Positions 1 to 8,826 of a stretch of DNA of 64,000 bases are shown one piece after another. The position numbers and the translations under genes were made by a program. The notes below the pieces were generated by a model. That model did no database searches. It saw nothing but the letters and a program-made list of their open reading frames with translations, and was not told the origin of the DNA. How positions within the stretch are numbered: position 1 is the first letter of the stretch; every line of letters begins with the position of its first letter. Location: positions 704,133 through 768,132 of the forward strand of contig NZ_SGWI01000002.1 of the NCBI RefSeq assembly GCF_004519405.1, given 5' to 3'. Origin of the DNA: Pseudomonas sp. BCA17. GTDB lineage: Bacteria > Pseudomonadota > Gammaproteobacteria > Pseudomonadales > Pseudomonadaceae.

Positions 1-210
1 GGCAACCTGGACGAGGCGGAACGCCTGCTGCGCCAGGCGCTCGAACGCTTCCCCGACCAGGAAGTCGCCGCCCACTTGGGTGAAGTGTTGTGGGCCAACG
101 GCAAGCAGCGCGAAGCGCGACAAATCTGGGAAAAATTCCTCAAGGAACAACCCGAAAGCCCCATCCTGCGCGGCACCATCAAGCGCCTGACCGGATCCGA
201 GACCCTTTAA
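1..210 (+). CDS. Tetratricopeptide repeat protein, C-terminal fragment
   Basis: An open frame runs from base 1 to a TAA at 208-210, giving 69 residues of the C-terminus of a larger protein whose start lies outside the window. The residues show TPR-like helical spacing: [18 protein letters not shown] is a typical second-helix pattern, followed by a repeat with [17 protein letters not shown]. It ends four bases before lolB. In Pseudomonas a long TPR protein of the PA4667 type sits directly upstream of lolB, so this is probably its end. TPR proteins act as protein-binding scaffolds; nothing here shows a specific partner. Confidence 0.8.
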   Translation, partial: GNLDEAERLLRQALERFPDQEVAAHLGEVLWANGKQREARQIWEKFLKEQPESPILRGTIKRLTGSETL

Positions 211-214
211 GCTT

Positions 215-832
215 ATGTTCTTGCGCCACATTGTAGTGTTCAGTCTTATCGCCCTGCTCGCCGGTTGCGCGGGCATAGGCAGCCGCGAATCCGTTGAAGG
301 CCAGGGCAATCCCGGGCAATGGAAGCAACACAAGGACCAGCTCAGCAGCATTGATGGCTGGCAGATCGAGGGCAAGGTCGGAGTGCGCGCCCCGAAAGAT
401 TCGGGGAGCGGCACGCTGTTCTGGCTGCAACGCCAGGACTACTACGATATTCGCCTGTCCGGCCCGCTGGGTCGTGGCGCGGCTCGCCTGACCGGTCGTC
501 CCGGCCAAGTGAGCCTCGAAGTGGCCAACCAGGGGCGCTATGAAGCGGCATCGCCGGAAGCACTGCTGGAAGAACAGATCGGTTGGAAACTGCCGGTATC
601 CCATCTCGTCTGGTGGGTGCGTGGCTTACCGGCACCGGACAGCAAGAGTCGCCTGAGCCTCAACGGCGACAGCCGCCTGGCCACCCTCGAGCAGGATGGT
701 TGGCAGGTCGAGTATTTGAGCTACGTCCAACAGAGCGGTTATTGGCTGCCCGAGCGCATCAAGCTGCATGGCACCGACCTTGATGTCACGCTGGTGATCA
801 AGGACTGGCAACCACGCAAGTTGGGGCAATGA
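215..832 (+). CDS. lolB: Outer membrane lipoprotein LolB
   Basis: The protein has 205 residues. It starts with a short lipoprotein signal peptide ending in the lipobox LLAGC, with the acylated cysteine at residue 18. The rest reads as the single LolB beta-barrel domain ([30 protein letters not shown]). LolB accepts lipoproteins from the periplasmic carrier LolA and inserts them in the outer membrane. Length is usual for the family. It follows the TPR gene by four bases and is one base ahead of ispE, the normal gammaproteobacterial pairing, so the three are probably co-transcribed. Confidence 0.95.
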   Translation: MFLRHIVVFSLIALLAGCAGIGSRESVEGQGNPGQWKQHKDQLSSIDGWQIEGKVGVRAPKDSGSGTLFWLQRQDYYDIRLSGPLGRGAARLTGRPGQVSLEVANQGRYEAASPEALLEEQIGWKLPVSHLVWWVRGLPAPDSKSRLSLNGDSRLATLEQDGWQVEYLSYVQQSGYWLPERIKLHGTDLDVTLVIKDWQPRKLGQ

Positions 833-833
833 C

Positions 834-1685
834 GTGATTGTGGAAAAACTGACGCTCCCCTCTCCCGCCAAACTCAATTTGATGCTGCACATTCTCGGGC
901 GCCGTGAAGACGGCTACCACGAGCTGCAGACGCTGTTTCAATTCCTCGACTACGGCGATGAACTGACCTTCGCTGTTCGCGACGATGGCGTGATCAAACT
1001 GCACACCGAATTCGACGGTGTACCCCACGACAGCAACCTGATTGTGAGGGCCGCAAAAAAACTTCAGGAACAATCCGGTTGCCCGCTGGGTATCGACATC
1101 TGGATCGATAAAATCTTGCCCATGGGCGGTGGAATCGGTGGTGGCAGTTCAAATGCCGCCACTACGCTGCTGGGCCTCAATCACTTGTGGCAGCTGGGTT
1201 GGAACCATGATCGCCTGGCTACCCTGGGCCTGACGCTAGGCGCCGACGTCCCGGTTTTCGTGCATGGGCACGCGGCTTTCGCCGAAGGCGTGGGGGAAAA
1301 ACTTACCCCTGAATACCCCGAGGAGCCTTGGTATGTCGTGCTTGTCCCGCAAGTATCTGTAAGTACAGCAGAAATTTTTTCAGATCCGTTGTTGACACGT
1401 AACTCTTCTCCCATTAAAGTGCGCCCCGTTCCCAAGGGAAACAGTCGAAATGACTGCTTACCGGTTGTAGCAAGGCGTTATCCAGAGGTACGTAACGCTT
1501 TGAATTTGTTAGGTAAATTTACCGAAGCAAAATTAACCGGAACTGGAAGTTGTGTGTTTGGGGGCTTCCCAAGCAAAGCTGAAGCTGATAAAGTCTCGGC
1601 CCTTCTTACAGAGACCCTTACAGGGTTTGTAGCAAAGGGAAGCAACGTTTCGATGTTGCATCGCAAGCTGCAAAGTCTGCTCTAA
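834..1685 (+). CDS. ispE: 4-diphosphocytidyl-2-C-methyl-D-erythritol kinase
   Basis: This 283-residue GHMP-family kinase phosphorylates CDP-methylerythritol in the non-mevalonate isoprenoid pathway. The N-terminal PSPAKLNL carries the substrate-binding lysine, and the glycine-rich ATP loop [15 protein letters not shown] lies at residues 96-110; LGADVPVF near residue 139 holds the catalytic aspartate. Translation starts at GTG 834, one base after the lolB stop, which suggests translational coupling. The last third of the gene (about 1360-1685) is visibly more AT-rich than the rest and contains a good sigma70-type promoter pointing to tRNA-Gln and prs. Confidence 0.95.
   Translation: MIVEKLTLPSPAKLNLMLHILGRREDGYHELQTLFQFLDYGDELTFAVRDDGVIKLHTEFDGVPHDSNLIVRAAKKLQEQSGCPLGIDIWIDKILPMGGGIGGGSSNAATTLLGLNHLWQLGWNHDRLATLGLTLGADVPVFVHGHAAFAEGVGEKLTPEYPEEPWYVVLVPQVSVSTAEIFSDPLLTRNSSPIKVRPVPKGNSRNDCLPVVARRYPEVRNALNLLGKFTEAKLTGTGSCVFGGFPSKAEADKVSALLTETLTGFVAKGSNVSMLHRKLQSLL
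1392..1420 (+). promoter_or_regulatory. Candidate sigma70 promoter inside ispE for tRNA-Gln/prs
   Basis: TTGACA at 1392-1397 is followed after exactly 17 bases by TAAAGT at 1415-1420. The -35 is a perfect consensus match and the -10 matches four of six positions. It lies in the AT-rich part of ispE, about 300 bases before tRNA-Gln, and no better promoter is seen in the 37 bases between ispE and the tRNA. Its activity is inferred. Confidence 0.5.
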
Positions 1686-1722
1686 AAGGAATCGAGTGTT
1701 AGGCACTCGTTGCAACAGATAC

Positions 1723-1797
1723 AGGGGCGTCGCCAAGCGGTAAGGCAGCAGGTTTTGATCCTGCCATGCGTTGGTTCGAATCCAGCCGCCCCTGCCA
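1723..1797 (+). tRNA. tRNA-Gln (anticodon TTG)
   Basis: A 75-base cloverleaf: acceptor strand AGGGGCG (1723-1729) pairs with CGCCCCT (1787-1793), discriminator G at 1794, and CCA encoded at 1795-1797. The anticodon stem GCAGG/CCTGC encloses the loop TTTTGAT with anticodon TTG at 1755-1757, reading CAA/CAG. The T loop GGTTCGAATCC is canonical. It sits between ispE and prs, where pseudomonads normally carry tRNA-Gln. Confidence 0.95.
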
Positions 1798-1843
1798 TTT
1801 TCTAATACTCATCCAGGTTACCCTCAGCCTCTAGGTACTGCGC

Positions 1844-2785
1844 GTGTCCAAGATGATGGTCTTTACGGGGAACGCTAACCCCGATCTGGCTCGACGTGTC
1901 GTACGTCAGCTGCATATCCCTCTCGGTGACATCTCTGTCGGCAAGTTTTCCGACGGCGAAATTACAGCCGAGATCAATGAAAACGTTCGCGGTAAAGACG
2001 TCTTCATTATTCAGCCGACTTGCGCTCCGACCAACGATAACCTGATGGAACTCGTCGTGATGGCTGATGCCTTCCGCCGCTCCTCAGCGACTCGAATCAC
2101 AGCTGTAATCCCTTACTTTGGTTATGCCCGTCAGGATCGCCGTCCGCGCTCCGCACGTGTGGCCATCAGCGCGAAAGTCGTTGCTGACATGCTGACCGTG
2201 GTAGGTATCGACCGTGTTCTCACGGTTGACCTGCACGCTGACCAAATCCAGGGGTTCTTCGATATTCCGGTAGATAACATCTACGGCTCCCCAGTATTGG
2301 TGGATGACATCGAAGACCAGCGCTTTGAAAACCTGATGATCGTGTCCCCGGACATTGGTGGCGTCGTGCGTGCACGGGCTGTTGCCAAATCCCTGGGCGT
2401 GGACCTCGGGATCATCGACAAACGCCGTGAAAAAGCCAATCACTCTGAAGTGATGCATATCATCGGTGATGTCGAAGGGCGTACCTGTATTCTGGTTGAT
2501 GACATGGTCGACACCGCCGGCACCCTGTGCCATGCGGCGAAAGCCTTGAAAGAGCACGGTGCGGCCAAAGTCTTCGCCTACTGCACACACCCTGTGCTGT
2601 CGGGCCGAGCGATCGAGAACATCGAGAATTCCGTACTGGATGAACTGGTGGTGACCAACACCATCCCGTTGTCCGCTGCAGCTCAAGCCTGTGCACGTAT
2701 CCGTCAATTGGATATTGCACCGGTCGTTGCCGAGGCGGTTCGCCGCATCAGCAATGAAGAATCGATCAGCGCGATGTTCCGTTAA
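1844..2785 (+). CDS. prs: Ribose-phosphate pyrophosphokinase (PRPP synthetase)
   Basis: This 313-residue cytosolic enzyme makes PRPP from ribose 5-phosphate and ATP for nucleotide, histidine and tryptophan synthesis. The ATP/flexible-loop region has [16 protein letters not shown] (residues 91-106), the binding site [16 protein letters not shown] starts near residue 125, and the PRPP loop [12 protein letters not shown] lies near residues 216-227. The chosen start is GTG 1844, giving [18 protein letters not shown], the N-terminus usual in pseudomonads; an ATG three codons further in (1853) is possible. It is followed by a strong terminator, so it probably ends the transcript that includes tRNA-Gln. 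Confidence 0.96.
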   Translation: MSKMMVFTGNANPDLARRVVRQLHIPLGDISVGKFSDGEITAEINENVRGKDVFIIQPTCAPTNDNLMELVVMADAFRRSSATRITAVIPYFGYARQDRRPRSARVAISAKVVADMLTVVGIDRVLTVDLHADQIQGFFDIPVDNIYGSPVLVDDIEDQRFENLMIVSPDIGGVVRARAVAKSLGVDLGIIDKRREKANHSEVMHIIGDVEGRTCILVDDMVDTAGTLCHAAKALKEHGAAKVFAYCTHPVLSGRAIENIENSVLDELVVTNTIPLSAAAQACARIRQLDIAPVVAEAVRRISNEESISAMFR

Positions 2786-2821
2786 GGGTCAAACCTACGG
2801 AGCACCCCACTGACGAAAAGC

Positions 2822-2858
2822 GCCCCGCCCCAGCATTCTGCTGGGGCGGGGCTTTTTT
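2822..2858 (+). terminator. Rho-independent terminator after prs
   Basis: A 14-bp perfect GC-rich stem (GCCCCGCCCCAGCA, 2822-2835, with its complement at 2839-2852) with a 3-base loop is followed by six T. It separates prs from rplY. Confidence 0.93.
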
Positions 2859-2922
2859 GCCCATATCGAGTACGGCGCTGGTCGCAAACGCCCCTCGATG
2901 ATGGCTATTTTGGAGATACAAA

Positions 2923-3519
2923 ATGACTGACTTTACTCTGAACGCCCAAGCGCGTACTGACCTGGGGAAAGGTGCGAGCCGCCGCCTGCGTCACGCCGCC
3001 AACATCCCTGCTGTTGTTTACGGTGGCAACAAGCCTGCTGAATCCGTAACCATCCTGGCCAAAGAAATCGCCAAACTGTTCGAAAACGAAGCTGCCTACA
3101 GCCACGTTATCGAGCTGAACGTCGATGGCGCCAAGCAGAACGTAATCGTTAAAGCGATGCAGCGTCACCCGTCCAAGCAATTCATCATGCACGCTGACTT
3201 CGTTCGCGTTGTTGCTGGCCAGAAACTGACCGCAATCGTTCCTGTACACTTCATCGGTGAAGAAGCACCGATCAAGAAAGGCGGCGAGATTTCTCACGTT
3301 GTGAACGAAATCGAAGTAACTTGCCTGCCGAAAGACCTGCCTGAGTTCATCGAAGTCGACCTGTCGGCTGCTGAAATTGGCGCCATCATCCACCTGTCCG
3401 ACCTCAAAGCGCCTAAAGGCGTTGAGTTTGTCGCACTGGCTCACGGTGATGACAAAGCTGTTGCCAACGTTCACGCCCCACGCGTTGCTCCAGAAGCTGA
3501 AGAAGGCGCTGCAGAGTAA
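2923..3519 (+). CDS. rplY: 50S ribosomal protein L25 / general stress protein Ctc
   Basis: The 198-residue protein is the long (Ctc-type) form of L25: an N-terminal 5S rRNA-binding L25 domain ([20 protein letters not shown], about residues 10-90) and a C-terminal beta domain with the typical [20 protein letters not shown] segment. It binds 5S rRNA in the large subunit. An ATTTTGGAGA ribosome binding site lies just ahead of ATG 2923. The tail EAEEGAAE is acidic, as in other pseudomonad copies. Codon use is that of a highly expressed gene. It lies between prs and pth, as is usual. Confidence 0.96.
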   Translation: MTDFTLNAQARTDLGKGASRRLRHAANIPAVVYGGNKPAESVTILAKEIAKLFENEAAYSHVIELNVDGAKQNVIVKAMQRHPSKQFIMHADFVRVVAGQKLTAIVPVHFIGEEAPIKKGGEISHVVNEIEVTCLPKDLPEFIEVDLSAAEIGAIIHLSDLKAPKGVEFVALAHGDDKAVANVHAPRVAPEAEEGAAE

Positions 3520-3686
3520 TTCACTCTGTATTGCCGGAGCTTGAGGAAACATCGCGGACCGAAACGTAGCGAGAAAGCGGGCGATAACGCGGCGTTTACT
3601 CTTGAGTAAATGATGTAATGTCGTCCACTTTCGCCGCACTCCGGTCTGGCGATCTTATCCACAACTCCAAAGGAAGGGCCCCTGTC

Positions 3687-4271
3687 GTGACTGCCATCAA
3701 ACTGATCGTTGGCCTGGGAAATCCAGGCGCCGAATACGAACAGACCCGGCATAACGCAGGGGCCCTTTTTGTTGAGCGTATCGCCCACGCACAGGGTGTG
3801 AACCTTGTGGCCGATCGCAAATATTTTGGCCTGACCGGACGCTTCTCGCATCAAGGTCAGGATGTTCGTCTACTGATTCCCACCACCTACATGAACCGCA
3901 GCGGCCAGGCTGTCGCGGCGCTTGCAGGCTTCTTCCGGATCAAACCCGAAGAAATCCTGGTGGCCCATGACGAGCTGGACCTGCCTCCCGGAGTAGCCAA
4001 GCTCAAGCTCGGCGGCGGGCATGGTGGGCATAACGGTCTGCGCGACATCATTGCGCAGCTGGGTAATCAGAATAATTTCTACCGCTTGCGGCTCGGCATT
4101 GGCCACCCAGGCGTTGCCAGTATGGTTTCAAATTTCGTCCTGGGTCGTGCGCCACGCGCCGAACAGGAAAAACTCGATGCAAGCATCGACTTTGCCCTCG
4201 GCGTGCTGCCGGATATCTTCGCCGGTGAATGGAACCGTGCGATGAAAAACCTGCACAGCCAGAAGGCCTGA
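3687..4271 (+). CDS. pth: Peptidyl-tRNA hydrolase
   Basis: Pth frees tRNA from peptidyl-tRNA that drops off ribosomes. GTG 3687 was chosen as the start because a GGAAGGG ribosome binding site lies just upstream, the resulting 194 residues match the family length, and the family N-terminus ([10 protein letters not shown]) then begins at residue 5. An in-frame ATG at 3618 would add 23 unlike residues. The catalytic histidine is H22 in [15 protein letters not shown] and [12 protein letters not shown] are the other conserved blocks. It is 21 bases ahead of ychF and probably co-transcribed with it. Confidence 0.95.
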   Translation: MTAIKLIVGLGNPGAEYEQTRHNAGALFVERIAHAQGVNLVADRKYFGLTGRFSHQGQDVRLLIPTTYMNRSGQAVAALAGFFRIKPEEILVAHDELDLPPGVAKLKLGGGHGGHNGLRDIIAQLGNQNNFYRLRLGIGHPGVASMVSNFVLGRAPRAEQEKLDASIDFALGVLPDIFAGEWNRAMKNLHSQKA

Positions 4272-4292
4272 CTCTTACCGAGGGGAAACACC

Positions 4293-5393
4293 ATGGGATT
4301 CAATTGCGGCATCGTCGGCCTGCCCAACGTCGGCAAATCCACCCTGTTCAACGCGCTGACCAAGTCCGGTATTGCGGCGGAGAACTTCCCCTTCTGCACC
4401 ATCGAGCCCAACAGCGGCATCGTGCCGATGCCGGACCCACGGCTGGACGCACTGGCGGCCATCGTCAATCCAAAGCGCATCCTGCCGACCACCATGGAAT
4501 TCGTCGACATCGCGGGCCTGGTGGCCGGTGCTTCGAAAGGTGAGGGTCTGGGCAACAAGTTCCTGGCCAACATCCGCGAGACCGATGCTATCGCCCACGT
4601 GGTCCGCTGCTTTGAAGACGAGAACGTGATTCACGTTTCCAACAGCGTCGACCCGAAACGCGATATCGAGATCATCGATCTGGAACTGATCTTTGCCGAC
4701 CTCGACAGCTGCGAGAAGCAACTGCAGAAAGTCGCACGCAACGCCAAAGGGGGTGACAAGGATGCCGTCGTCCAGAAGGGCCTGTTGGAGCAACTGATCG
4801 CTCACTTCACCGAAGGCAAGCCGGCACGCAGCCTCATGAAGAACATGGGTGCTGATGAGAAGGCCGTGATCAAAGGCTTCCACCTGCTGACCACCAAGCC
4901 GGTGATGTACATCGCCAACGTCGCGGAAGATGGCTTCGAGAACAACCCGCTGCTCGATGTGGTCATGGCCATCGCCGAGGAAGAAGGCGCACTGGTTGTT
5001 CCTGTGTGCAACAAGATCGAAGCGGAAATCGCCGAGCTCGACGACGGCGAAGAGAAAGACATGTTCCTTGAGGCCCTGGGCCTGGAAGAGCCTGGCCTGA
5101 ACCGCGTGATTCGCGCCGGATACGAAATGCTCAACCTGCAGACCTACTTCACCGCCGGTGTTGAAGAAGTCCGTGCCTGGACCGTGAAGGTCGGTGCTAC
5201 CGCGCCACAGGCCGCGGGTGTGATCCACACCGACTTTGAAAAAGGCTTCATCCGCGCCGAGGTTATCGCCTACAACGACTTTATCCAGTACAAGGGTGAA
5301 GCCGGTGCCAAGGAAGCAGGCAAGTGGCGTTTGGAAGGCAAGGAATACATCGTCAAGGATGGCGACGTGATGCACTTCCGTTTCAACGTCTAA
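4293..5393 (+). CDS. ychF: Redox-regulated ATPase / GTP-binding protein YchF
   Basis: The 366-residue protein belongs to the Obg-like ATPase (OLA1/YchF) family of ribosome-associated P-loop NTPases. The G1 loop [14 protein letters not shown] occupies residues 9-22, G3 is DIAGLV, the ATP-specificity region lies around NIAN/NKIEAE, and a C-terminal TGS domain ends in [21 protein letters not shown] ribosome binding site precedes ATG 4293. Its terminator closes the conserved block; the hrp/hrc island begins right after it. Confidence 0.96.
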   Translation: MGFNCGIVGLPNVGKSTLFNALTKSGIAAENFPFCTIEPNSGIVPMPDPRLDALAAIVNPKRILPTTMEFVDIAGLVAGASKGEGLGNKFLANIRETDAIAHVVRCFEDENVIHVSNSVDPKRDIEIIDLELIFADLDSCEKQLQKVARNAKGGDKDAVVQKGLLEQLIAHFTEGKPARSLMKNMGADEKAVIKGFHLLTTKPVMYIANVAEDGFENNPLLDVVMAIAEEEGALVVPVCNKIEAEIAELDDGEEKDMFLEALGLEEPGLNRVIRAGYEMLNLQTYFTAGVEEVRAWTVKVGATAPQAAGVIHTDFEKGFIRAEVIAYNDFIQYKGEAGAKEAGKWRLEGKEYIVKDGDVMHFRFNV

Positions 5394-5417
5394 GCATTAG
5401 CTGCTGGACTTCTCGAC

Positions 5418-5448
5418 AAAAAAGCCGATGCCATGCATCGGCTTTTTT
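5418..5448 (+). terminator. Rho-independent terminator after ychF
   Basis: AAAAAGCCGATG (5419-5430) pairs with CATCGGCTTTTT after a five-base loop, ending in six T. The A-rich 5' side means it could also stop transcripts from the other strand. Confidence 0.9.
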
Positions 5449-5730
5449 ATAGGTGTTGTGTTTAACATCTCACTCAAGCCATCACCCTCCCAGCTCACAC
5501 CCTATAACTTCTCACAACTTTAAGATTATTCTTACTTACCGTGCGGCGTTAAATACAAAAAAACACTTGCACAACTTAAGCGCGCATTTAATTCAACTTT
5601 TCCCACCCACTTTCTTGCGATTGCCTATTGAACACCTCATGACATTCTTAGCAATTTAAGCTCTACTGAGTGGCCTTTATAATCCACGCCACCCGCAGTG
5701 AAATGAACGTGAGAGTAGAGCATCCACCTT
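5449..5730. other. AT-rich leader of the hrp/hrc island, no gene seen
   Basis: This stretch, with the end of ychF, makes 337 bases without a convincing gene. It is clearly AT-richer than both neighbours. A 68-codon frame at 5453-5659 has no ribosome binding site and no recognisable protein. It marks the left edge of the island and carries the promoter candidate for the hrpS-like gene. Confidence 0.6.
5655..5683 (+). promoter_or_regulatory. Candidate promoter of the hrpS-like gene
   Basis: A perfect TATAAT lies at 5678-5683, 47 bases before ATG 5731. A weak -35 (TTTAAG, 5655-5660) sits 17 bases upstream. The poor -35 would fit an activator-dependent promoter; this is inference. Confidence 0.4.
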
Positions 5731-6645
5731 ATGTCGGCCGCCTTTCAAAAAAAAAACGAAACAGACCCCGCACTCACTGAAAGTTCCGATATCGAGCATA
5801 CGATCAACAGCACTGCAACCCTAAACGTTGACATTCTATTACTGGGTGAGACCGGTACAGGCAAAGACACACTGGCCCAACGCGTTCATCGTTTATCCGG
5901 GCGTAGGGGAAACTTCGTTCCCGTGAACTGTGCGGCGATCCCGGAAAGTCTGGCGGAAAGCCAATTGTTCGGCGTGAACAGCGGTGCCTATACCGGCGCG
6001 GTCCAGTCACGTGCGGGGTTTATCGAAGCGGCGCACTTAGGCACTTTGTATCTGGATGAAATCGACAGCATGCCCCTCTCGCTGCAAGCCAAGCTGTTAC
6101 GTGCACTGGAGTCTCGCGGGGTGGAGCGCCTGGGGTCGACCCGCTTCATCCCGGTAGATATGCGGGTAATCGCCTCTGCCCAGCAATCACTGAATGACAT
6201 GGTTGAGCAAGGTACCTTCCGGCGCGATCTGTTTTTCCGCCTCAATGTCGTCAACATCCGCCTGGCACCGCTGCGGACCCGCCAGGAGCAAATCATTCCG
6301 TTGTTCCTGAACATGGTCCAACAGGAAGCCGAGCACTTCCAATGCGCCGCGCCAACGCCTTCCAATACGTTGTTCCAACAATTGCTGTGTCACAGCTGGC
6401 TCGGCAACATCCGAGAACTGCGCTCAGCGGCAAAGCGCTTTGTGTTGGGCCTGCCACCCCTTTGCGAGCCCATGGTCGAGCATCCCGTGCAACCGTTTAA
6501 AGAAAAGCTGCAACAAATCGAGAAGTCGCTGATTGAGGCGGCGCTCAAACGTCACGCCGACTGCGTGGAAAGTGTGGCGTTGGAGCTGGGAATCCCCAAG
6601 CGCACGCTTTACTACCGATTGAAACACTTGAATATATTCAACTAG
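5731..6645 (+). CDS. hrpS: HrpR/HrpS-type sigma54 enhancer-binding activator
   Basis: The 304-residue protein is an AAA+ sigma54 activator without an N-terminal receiver domain, like HrpR/HrpS of P. syringae (about 300 residues each). Walker A is GETGTGKD (39-46), the sigma54-contacting loop is GAYTGA (85-90), Walker B is TLYLDEID (105-112), and a Fis-type helix-turn-helix closes the protein (VALELGIPKRTLYYRL). It should drive the sigma54 promoter of hrpL at 23164-23177. P. syringae needs two paralogues, HrpR and HrpS; only one is present here, so it probably acts as a homo-oligomer. HrpV encoded at 12472-12825 is the expected antagonist. Confidence 0.88.
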   Translation: MSAAFQKKNETDPALTESSDIEHTINSTATLNVDILLLGETGTGKDTLAQRVHRLSGRRGNFVPVNCAAIPESLAESQLFGVNSGAYTGAVQSRAGFIEAAHLGTLYLDEIDSMPLSLQAKLLRALESRGVERLGSTRFIPVDMRVIASAQQSLNDMVEQGTFRRDLFFRLNVVNIRLAPLRTRQEQIIPLFLNMVQQEAEHFQCAAPTPSNTLFQQLLCHSWLGNIRELRSAAKRFVLGLPPLCEPMVEHPVQPFKEKLQQIEKSLIEAALKRHADCVESVALELGIPKRTLYYRLKHLNIFN

Positions 6646-6702
6646 TCGAGCCTCCAGGCAGTACATACGAAACATCTGGAAACCACTAGGCAGCGCCAAT
6701 CC

Positions 6703-6731
6703 GGAACCAATAAAAACGTTTCTGCCACCCA
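6703..6731 (+). promoter_or_regulatory. hrp box (HrpL-dependent promoter) of the hrpA operon
   Basis: GGAACC (6703-6708), 16 bases, then CCACCCA (6725-6731) matches the HrpL consensus GGAACC-N15/16-CCACNNA completely. It lies 86 bases ahead of ATG 6818 and points at the pilin-candidate/hrpB/hrcJ/hrpD/hrpE operon. Confidence 0.92.
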
Positions 6732-6817
6732 CTACATGAGCATTAGCTCGCCAGTGCTTGCGTAAGCACATTTTGTGAAACGCTTAGAAACTTCCAATCC
6801 TAAAACAGGTACTGCAT

Positions 6818-7003
6818 ATGTCCATCAACAACGTATCTCAACTGGCTTCTGGTATCGGCGGAGTCTCAAACGACGAGTTGAAAGAGGCAACAGATTTACT
6901 GCAAAAAGAAAAAAACGCACAAAATATCAAGCAAACCATTGATGGCATTCGTATCGATTATGGCAACAAAGTAATGCAGCAGATAGGCATAGCCAGAGCC
7001 TGA
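6818..7003 (+). CDS. hrpA: Small protein, candidate Hrp pilin (HrpA-like)
   Basis: A 61-residue, mostly helical protein with no cysteine, signal peptide or membrane segment, starting MSINNVSQLASGIGGVSNDE and ending QIGIARA. Three things support a pilin/needle role (SctF): it is the first gene behind a perfect hrp box; it stands just upstream of hrpB and hrcJ, where hrpA stands in P. syringae; and a hairpin follows it at 7010-7040, as expected for a highly expressed structural gene. Pilins of this family diverge quickly and I see no direct sequence proof. It is about half the length of P. syringae HrpA and close to Erwinia HrpA and needle subunits. The harpin gene hrpZ is missing behind it. 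Confidence 0.6.
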   Translation: MSINNVSQLASGIGGVSNDELKEATDLLQKEKNAQNIKQTIDGIRIDYGNKVMQQIGIARA

Positions 7004-7009
7004 CCTTAT

Positions 7010-7040
7010 TGCCTCCTTTGTTTGGTTTGCAAGGGAGGCA
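7010..7040 (+). terminator. Stem-loop between the pilin candidate and hrpB
   Basis: TGCCTCCTTTG (7010-7020) pairs with CAAGGGAGGCA (7030-7040) with one G-T wobble and a nine-base loop. There is no full T-run after it, so it may act as an attenuator or as a 3' stabiliser of the upstream mRNA rather than a complete stop. Confidence 0.55.
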
Positions 7041-7081
7041 GCTCTCTTTGTTATCAACCTCCTGCAATGGGTGGAGATTAA

Positions 7082-7444
7082 ATGCTATCAAAAACCGAGT
7101 GGGCCTCACCGTCGTCCACGCTTGCTCCAAGCGCCGAAATGACGGCCGCCCCTGACGGCACGCTCGACAGCCATTTTTTTGCGTCAGCCCTGGCAAACAA
7201 TGACAGCGTCAAAACACCGGGCCCTGCCATTGGCACTCACTTTCTGGCCGAGCAGTCGAACTATTTGAAAACACGCGCCAATGACGTGTCCAAAGGCTTG
7301 AGCGACCTGGTGAAAAACAAGAACTCCATAAAATCAGCCGAGGTCCCGCAGGCGTTGGTTGAAAGCAAAGAGATCCTGACCGTGTCGGTGAAAATCATTA
7401 AGCACTGCGTTTCGATGGTAGAAAAAACCACCAACCTGCAGTAG
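7082..7444 (+). CDS. hrpB: Type III secretion inner rod protein HrpB (SctI)
   Basis: The 120-residue protein has the shape of inner-rod/SctI proteins: a low-complexity Ser/Ala/Pro-rich N-terminus and an amphipathic helical C-terminus (ILTVSVKIIKHCVSMVEK) ending in TTNLQ, close to the usual rod ending. The rod sits inside the basal body beneath the pilus. It is the gene directly before hrcJ, as in other Hrp1 clusters, and its length fits P. syringae HrpB. Position carries much of the assignment because the family is weakly conserved. Confidence 0.78.
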   Translation: MLSKTEWASPSSTLAPSAEMTAAPDGTLDSHFFASALANNDSVKTPGPAIGTHFLAEQSNYLKTRANDVSKGLSDLVKNKNSIKSAEVPQALVESKEILTVSVKIIKHCVSMVEKTTNLQ

Positions 7445-7451
7445 GCCGCTT

Positions 7452-8255
7452 ATGCGCACGCGTCGAGTCATCTATTTATTACTTACGCTGATGGTGGTGT
7501 TGAGCGGCTGTGGCGAACGCCTTGACCTTCACCGCCAACTGTCCGAGCAGGAAGCCAACGATGTGATCGCCGAACTGGCGGACAAGCACATCCGTGCCCA
7601 GAAGGTACTGGAGAAAGACGGTGTAGTGGTGCGGGTACAGACAAGCGATATCGCCCGCGCGGTTCGAACGCTGGAAGCGGCAGGGCTGCCAAAAACCGCT
7701 CGGTCCACATTGGGTGAGATTTTCCGCAAGGAGGGGGTTATCTCTACCCCGCTGGAAGAGCGTGCGCGCTATATCTATGCCTTGTCCCAAGAGCTGGAGG
7801 CGACGTTATCCAACATTGACGGGGTCATCGTTGCCCGCGTCCATGTTGTGCTACCGGAGCGTGTAGCACCGGGCGAACCCGTACAACCGGCCTCAGCCTC
7901 GGTCTTTATCAAGCACGACCCCAGGCTGGAGCCGGACAATATCAGGCCACGCGTGCGCAGGATGGTCGCCAGCAGCATCCCTGGCATGAGTACCACGGCG
8001 GACAACCCGCAAAAACTCACCGTCACGTTTGTACCGGCTGCGGCCTACGTCGAGCGGGAACGCCTGGTTTACTTCGGCGCGTTCCTTGTGCCCGAGGCTG
8101 ACTTGGCCTTCTGGCAGATCAGCATGGTGATCTTGCTGATCGTCCTGATACTGTCAGGCGTCGCTGCCGCTCTATGGCTTCGCAAGGCACGGCTCCCACC
8201 ACCCGGTGCGTTCACACCGGCGTCGGTGCCTTCGAGCCCTCCCCCACATGCATGA
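7452..8255 (+). CDS. hrcJ: Type III secretion inner membrane ring lipoprotein HrcJ (SctJ)
   Basis: The 267-residue protein starts with a lipoprotein signal ending LSGC (acylated C20), followed by the YscJ/FliF domain (LSEQEANDVIAELADKHI, VRTLEAAGLPKTARSTLGE, LEATLSNIDGVIVARVHVVLPE) and a C-terminal membrane helix at about residues 217-243. It builds the periplasmic ring of the inner membrane basal body. The stop overlaps the hrpD start (ATGCATGA). Confidence 0.95.
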   Translation: MRTRRVIYLLLTLMVVLSGCGERLDLHRQLSEQEANDVIAELADKHIRAQKVLEKDGVVVRVQTSDIARAVRTLEAAGLPKTARSTLGEIFRKEGVISTPLEERARYIYALSQELEATLSNIDGVIVARVHVVLPERVAPGEPVQPASASVFIKHDPRLEPDNIRPRVRRMVASSIPGMSTTADNPQKLTVTFVPAAAYVERERLVYFGAFLVPEADLAFWQISMVILLIVLILSGVAAALWLRKARLPPPGAFTPASVPSSPPPHA

Positions 8256-8826
8256 CATCCGCGAATGGGTTCATTGGTGGGCCTGCCCCTGGGCTCGTTC
8301 GCAGCACCAATGGGCCGCCTTCGATCTCAACTTACCGACCAACGAGGCGCTAGGTCGCGGCCGACATGAGCTGATCAGTCGTGCATTAGGCATCACGCCC
8401 TGCCTGCCCATCCAGCCCTCTCCAGCGCTGCTGCGAATGGTGCTGGCGCCGCCGGAGCAACAAGCGTTGATGCTGACCCTGGTCGACGGCATTTACCACC
8501 CACAGCACGACACCGCCTTGAGTCATGAACAGCGGCAGTGGTGCGCTCGTCTATCCATGGCGCTGCCCTCTTGCTTCCGACAGCCCGGCGAGGACCCTCT
8601 GCATCATCTGCGCGCCTGGGTCGAGCGCAGCGTGTGGCAGCGCCTGCGCCTCAGTTTTGCGCAACGTCGGGTACTGGAACTCGAAAGCCAATACCCGCCG
8701 CAAGCGGGAAGCAAACTGGACACTGTCTGGCAGGCGGTCATCTGGCGTGCCAGCGCTGCGACAGAGGACGACTTTCACGCGGATCCTTCCGGAGGGCTGC
8801 ACCATGTTATGCCGACACAAGATTGA
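8248..8826 (+). CDS. hrpD: Type III secretion protein HrpD (SctK-type)
   Basis: Translation from ATG 8248 overlaps the end of hrcJ by eight bases and gives 192 residues, rich in Trp and Leu, without signal peptide or membrane helix. The position between hrcJ and hrpE, and the size, fit HrpD, a SctK/YscK-type cytosolic sorting-platform component that links SctQ to the inner ring. Conservation in this family is low, so the call depends mainly on gene order. Its end overlaps the hrpE start by 23 bases. Confidence 0.78.
   Translation: MHDIREWVHWWACPWARSQHQWAAFDLNLPTNEALGRGRHELISRALGITPCLPIQPSPALLRMVLAPPEQQALMLTLVDGIYHPQHDTALSHEQRQWCARLSMALPSCFRQPGEDPLHHLRAWVERSVWQRLRLSFAQRRVLELESQYPPQAGSKLDTVWQAVIWRASAATEDDFHADPSGGLHHVMPTQD

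Noticed and set aside
3655..3663. Perfect DnaA-box 9-mer before pth
   Set aside because: A single copy just upstream of the ribosome binding site; one such match in 64 kb is expected by chance.
5453..5659. 68-codon open frame in the AT-rich leader before the hrpS-like gene
   Set aside because: No ribosome binding site, low-complexity His/Ser/Pro start overlapping the ychF terminator, and no recognisable protein.
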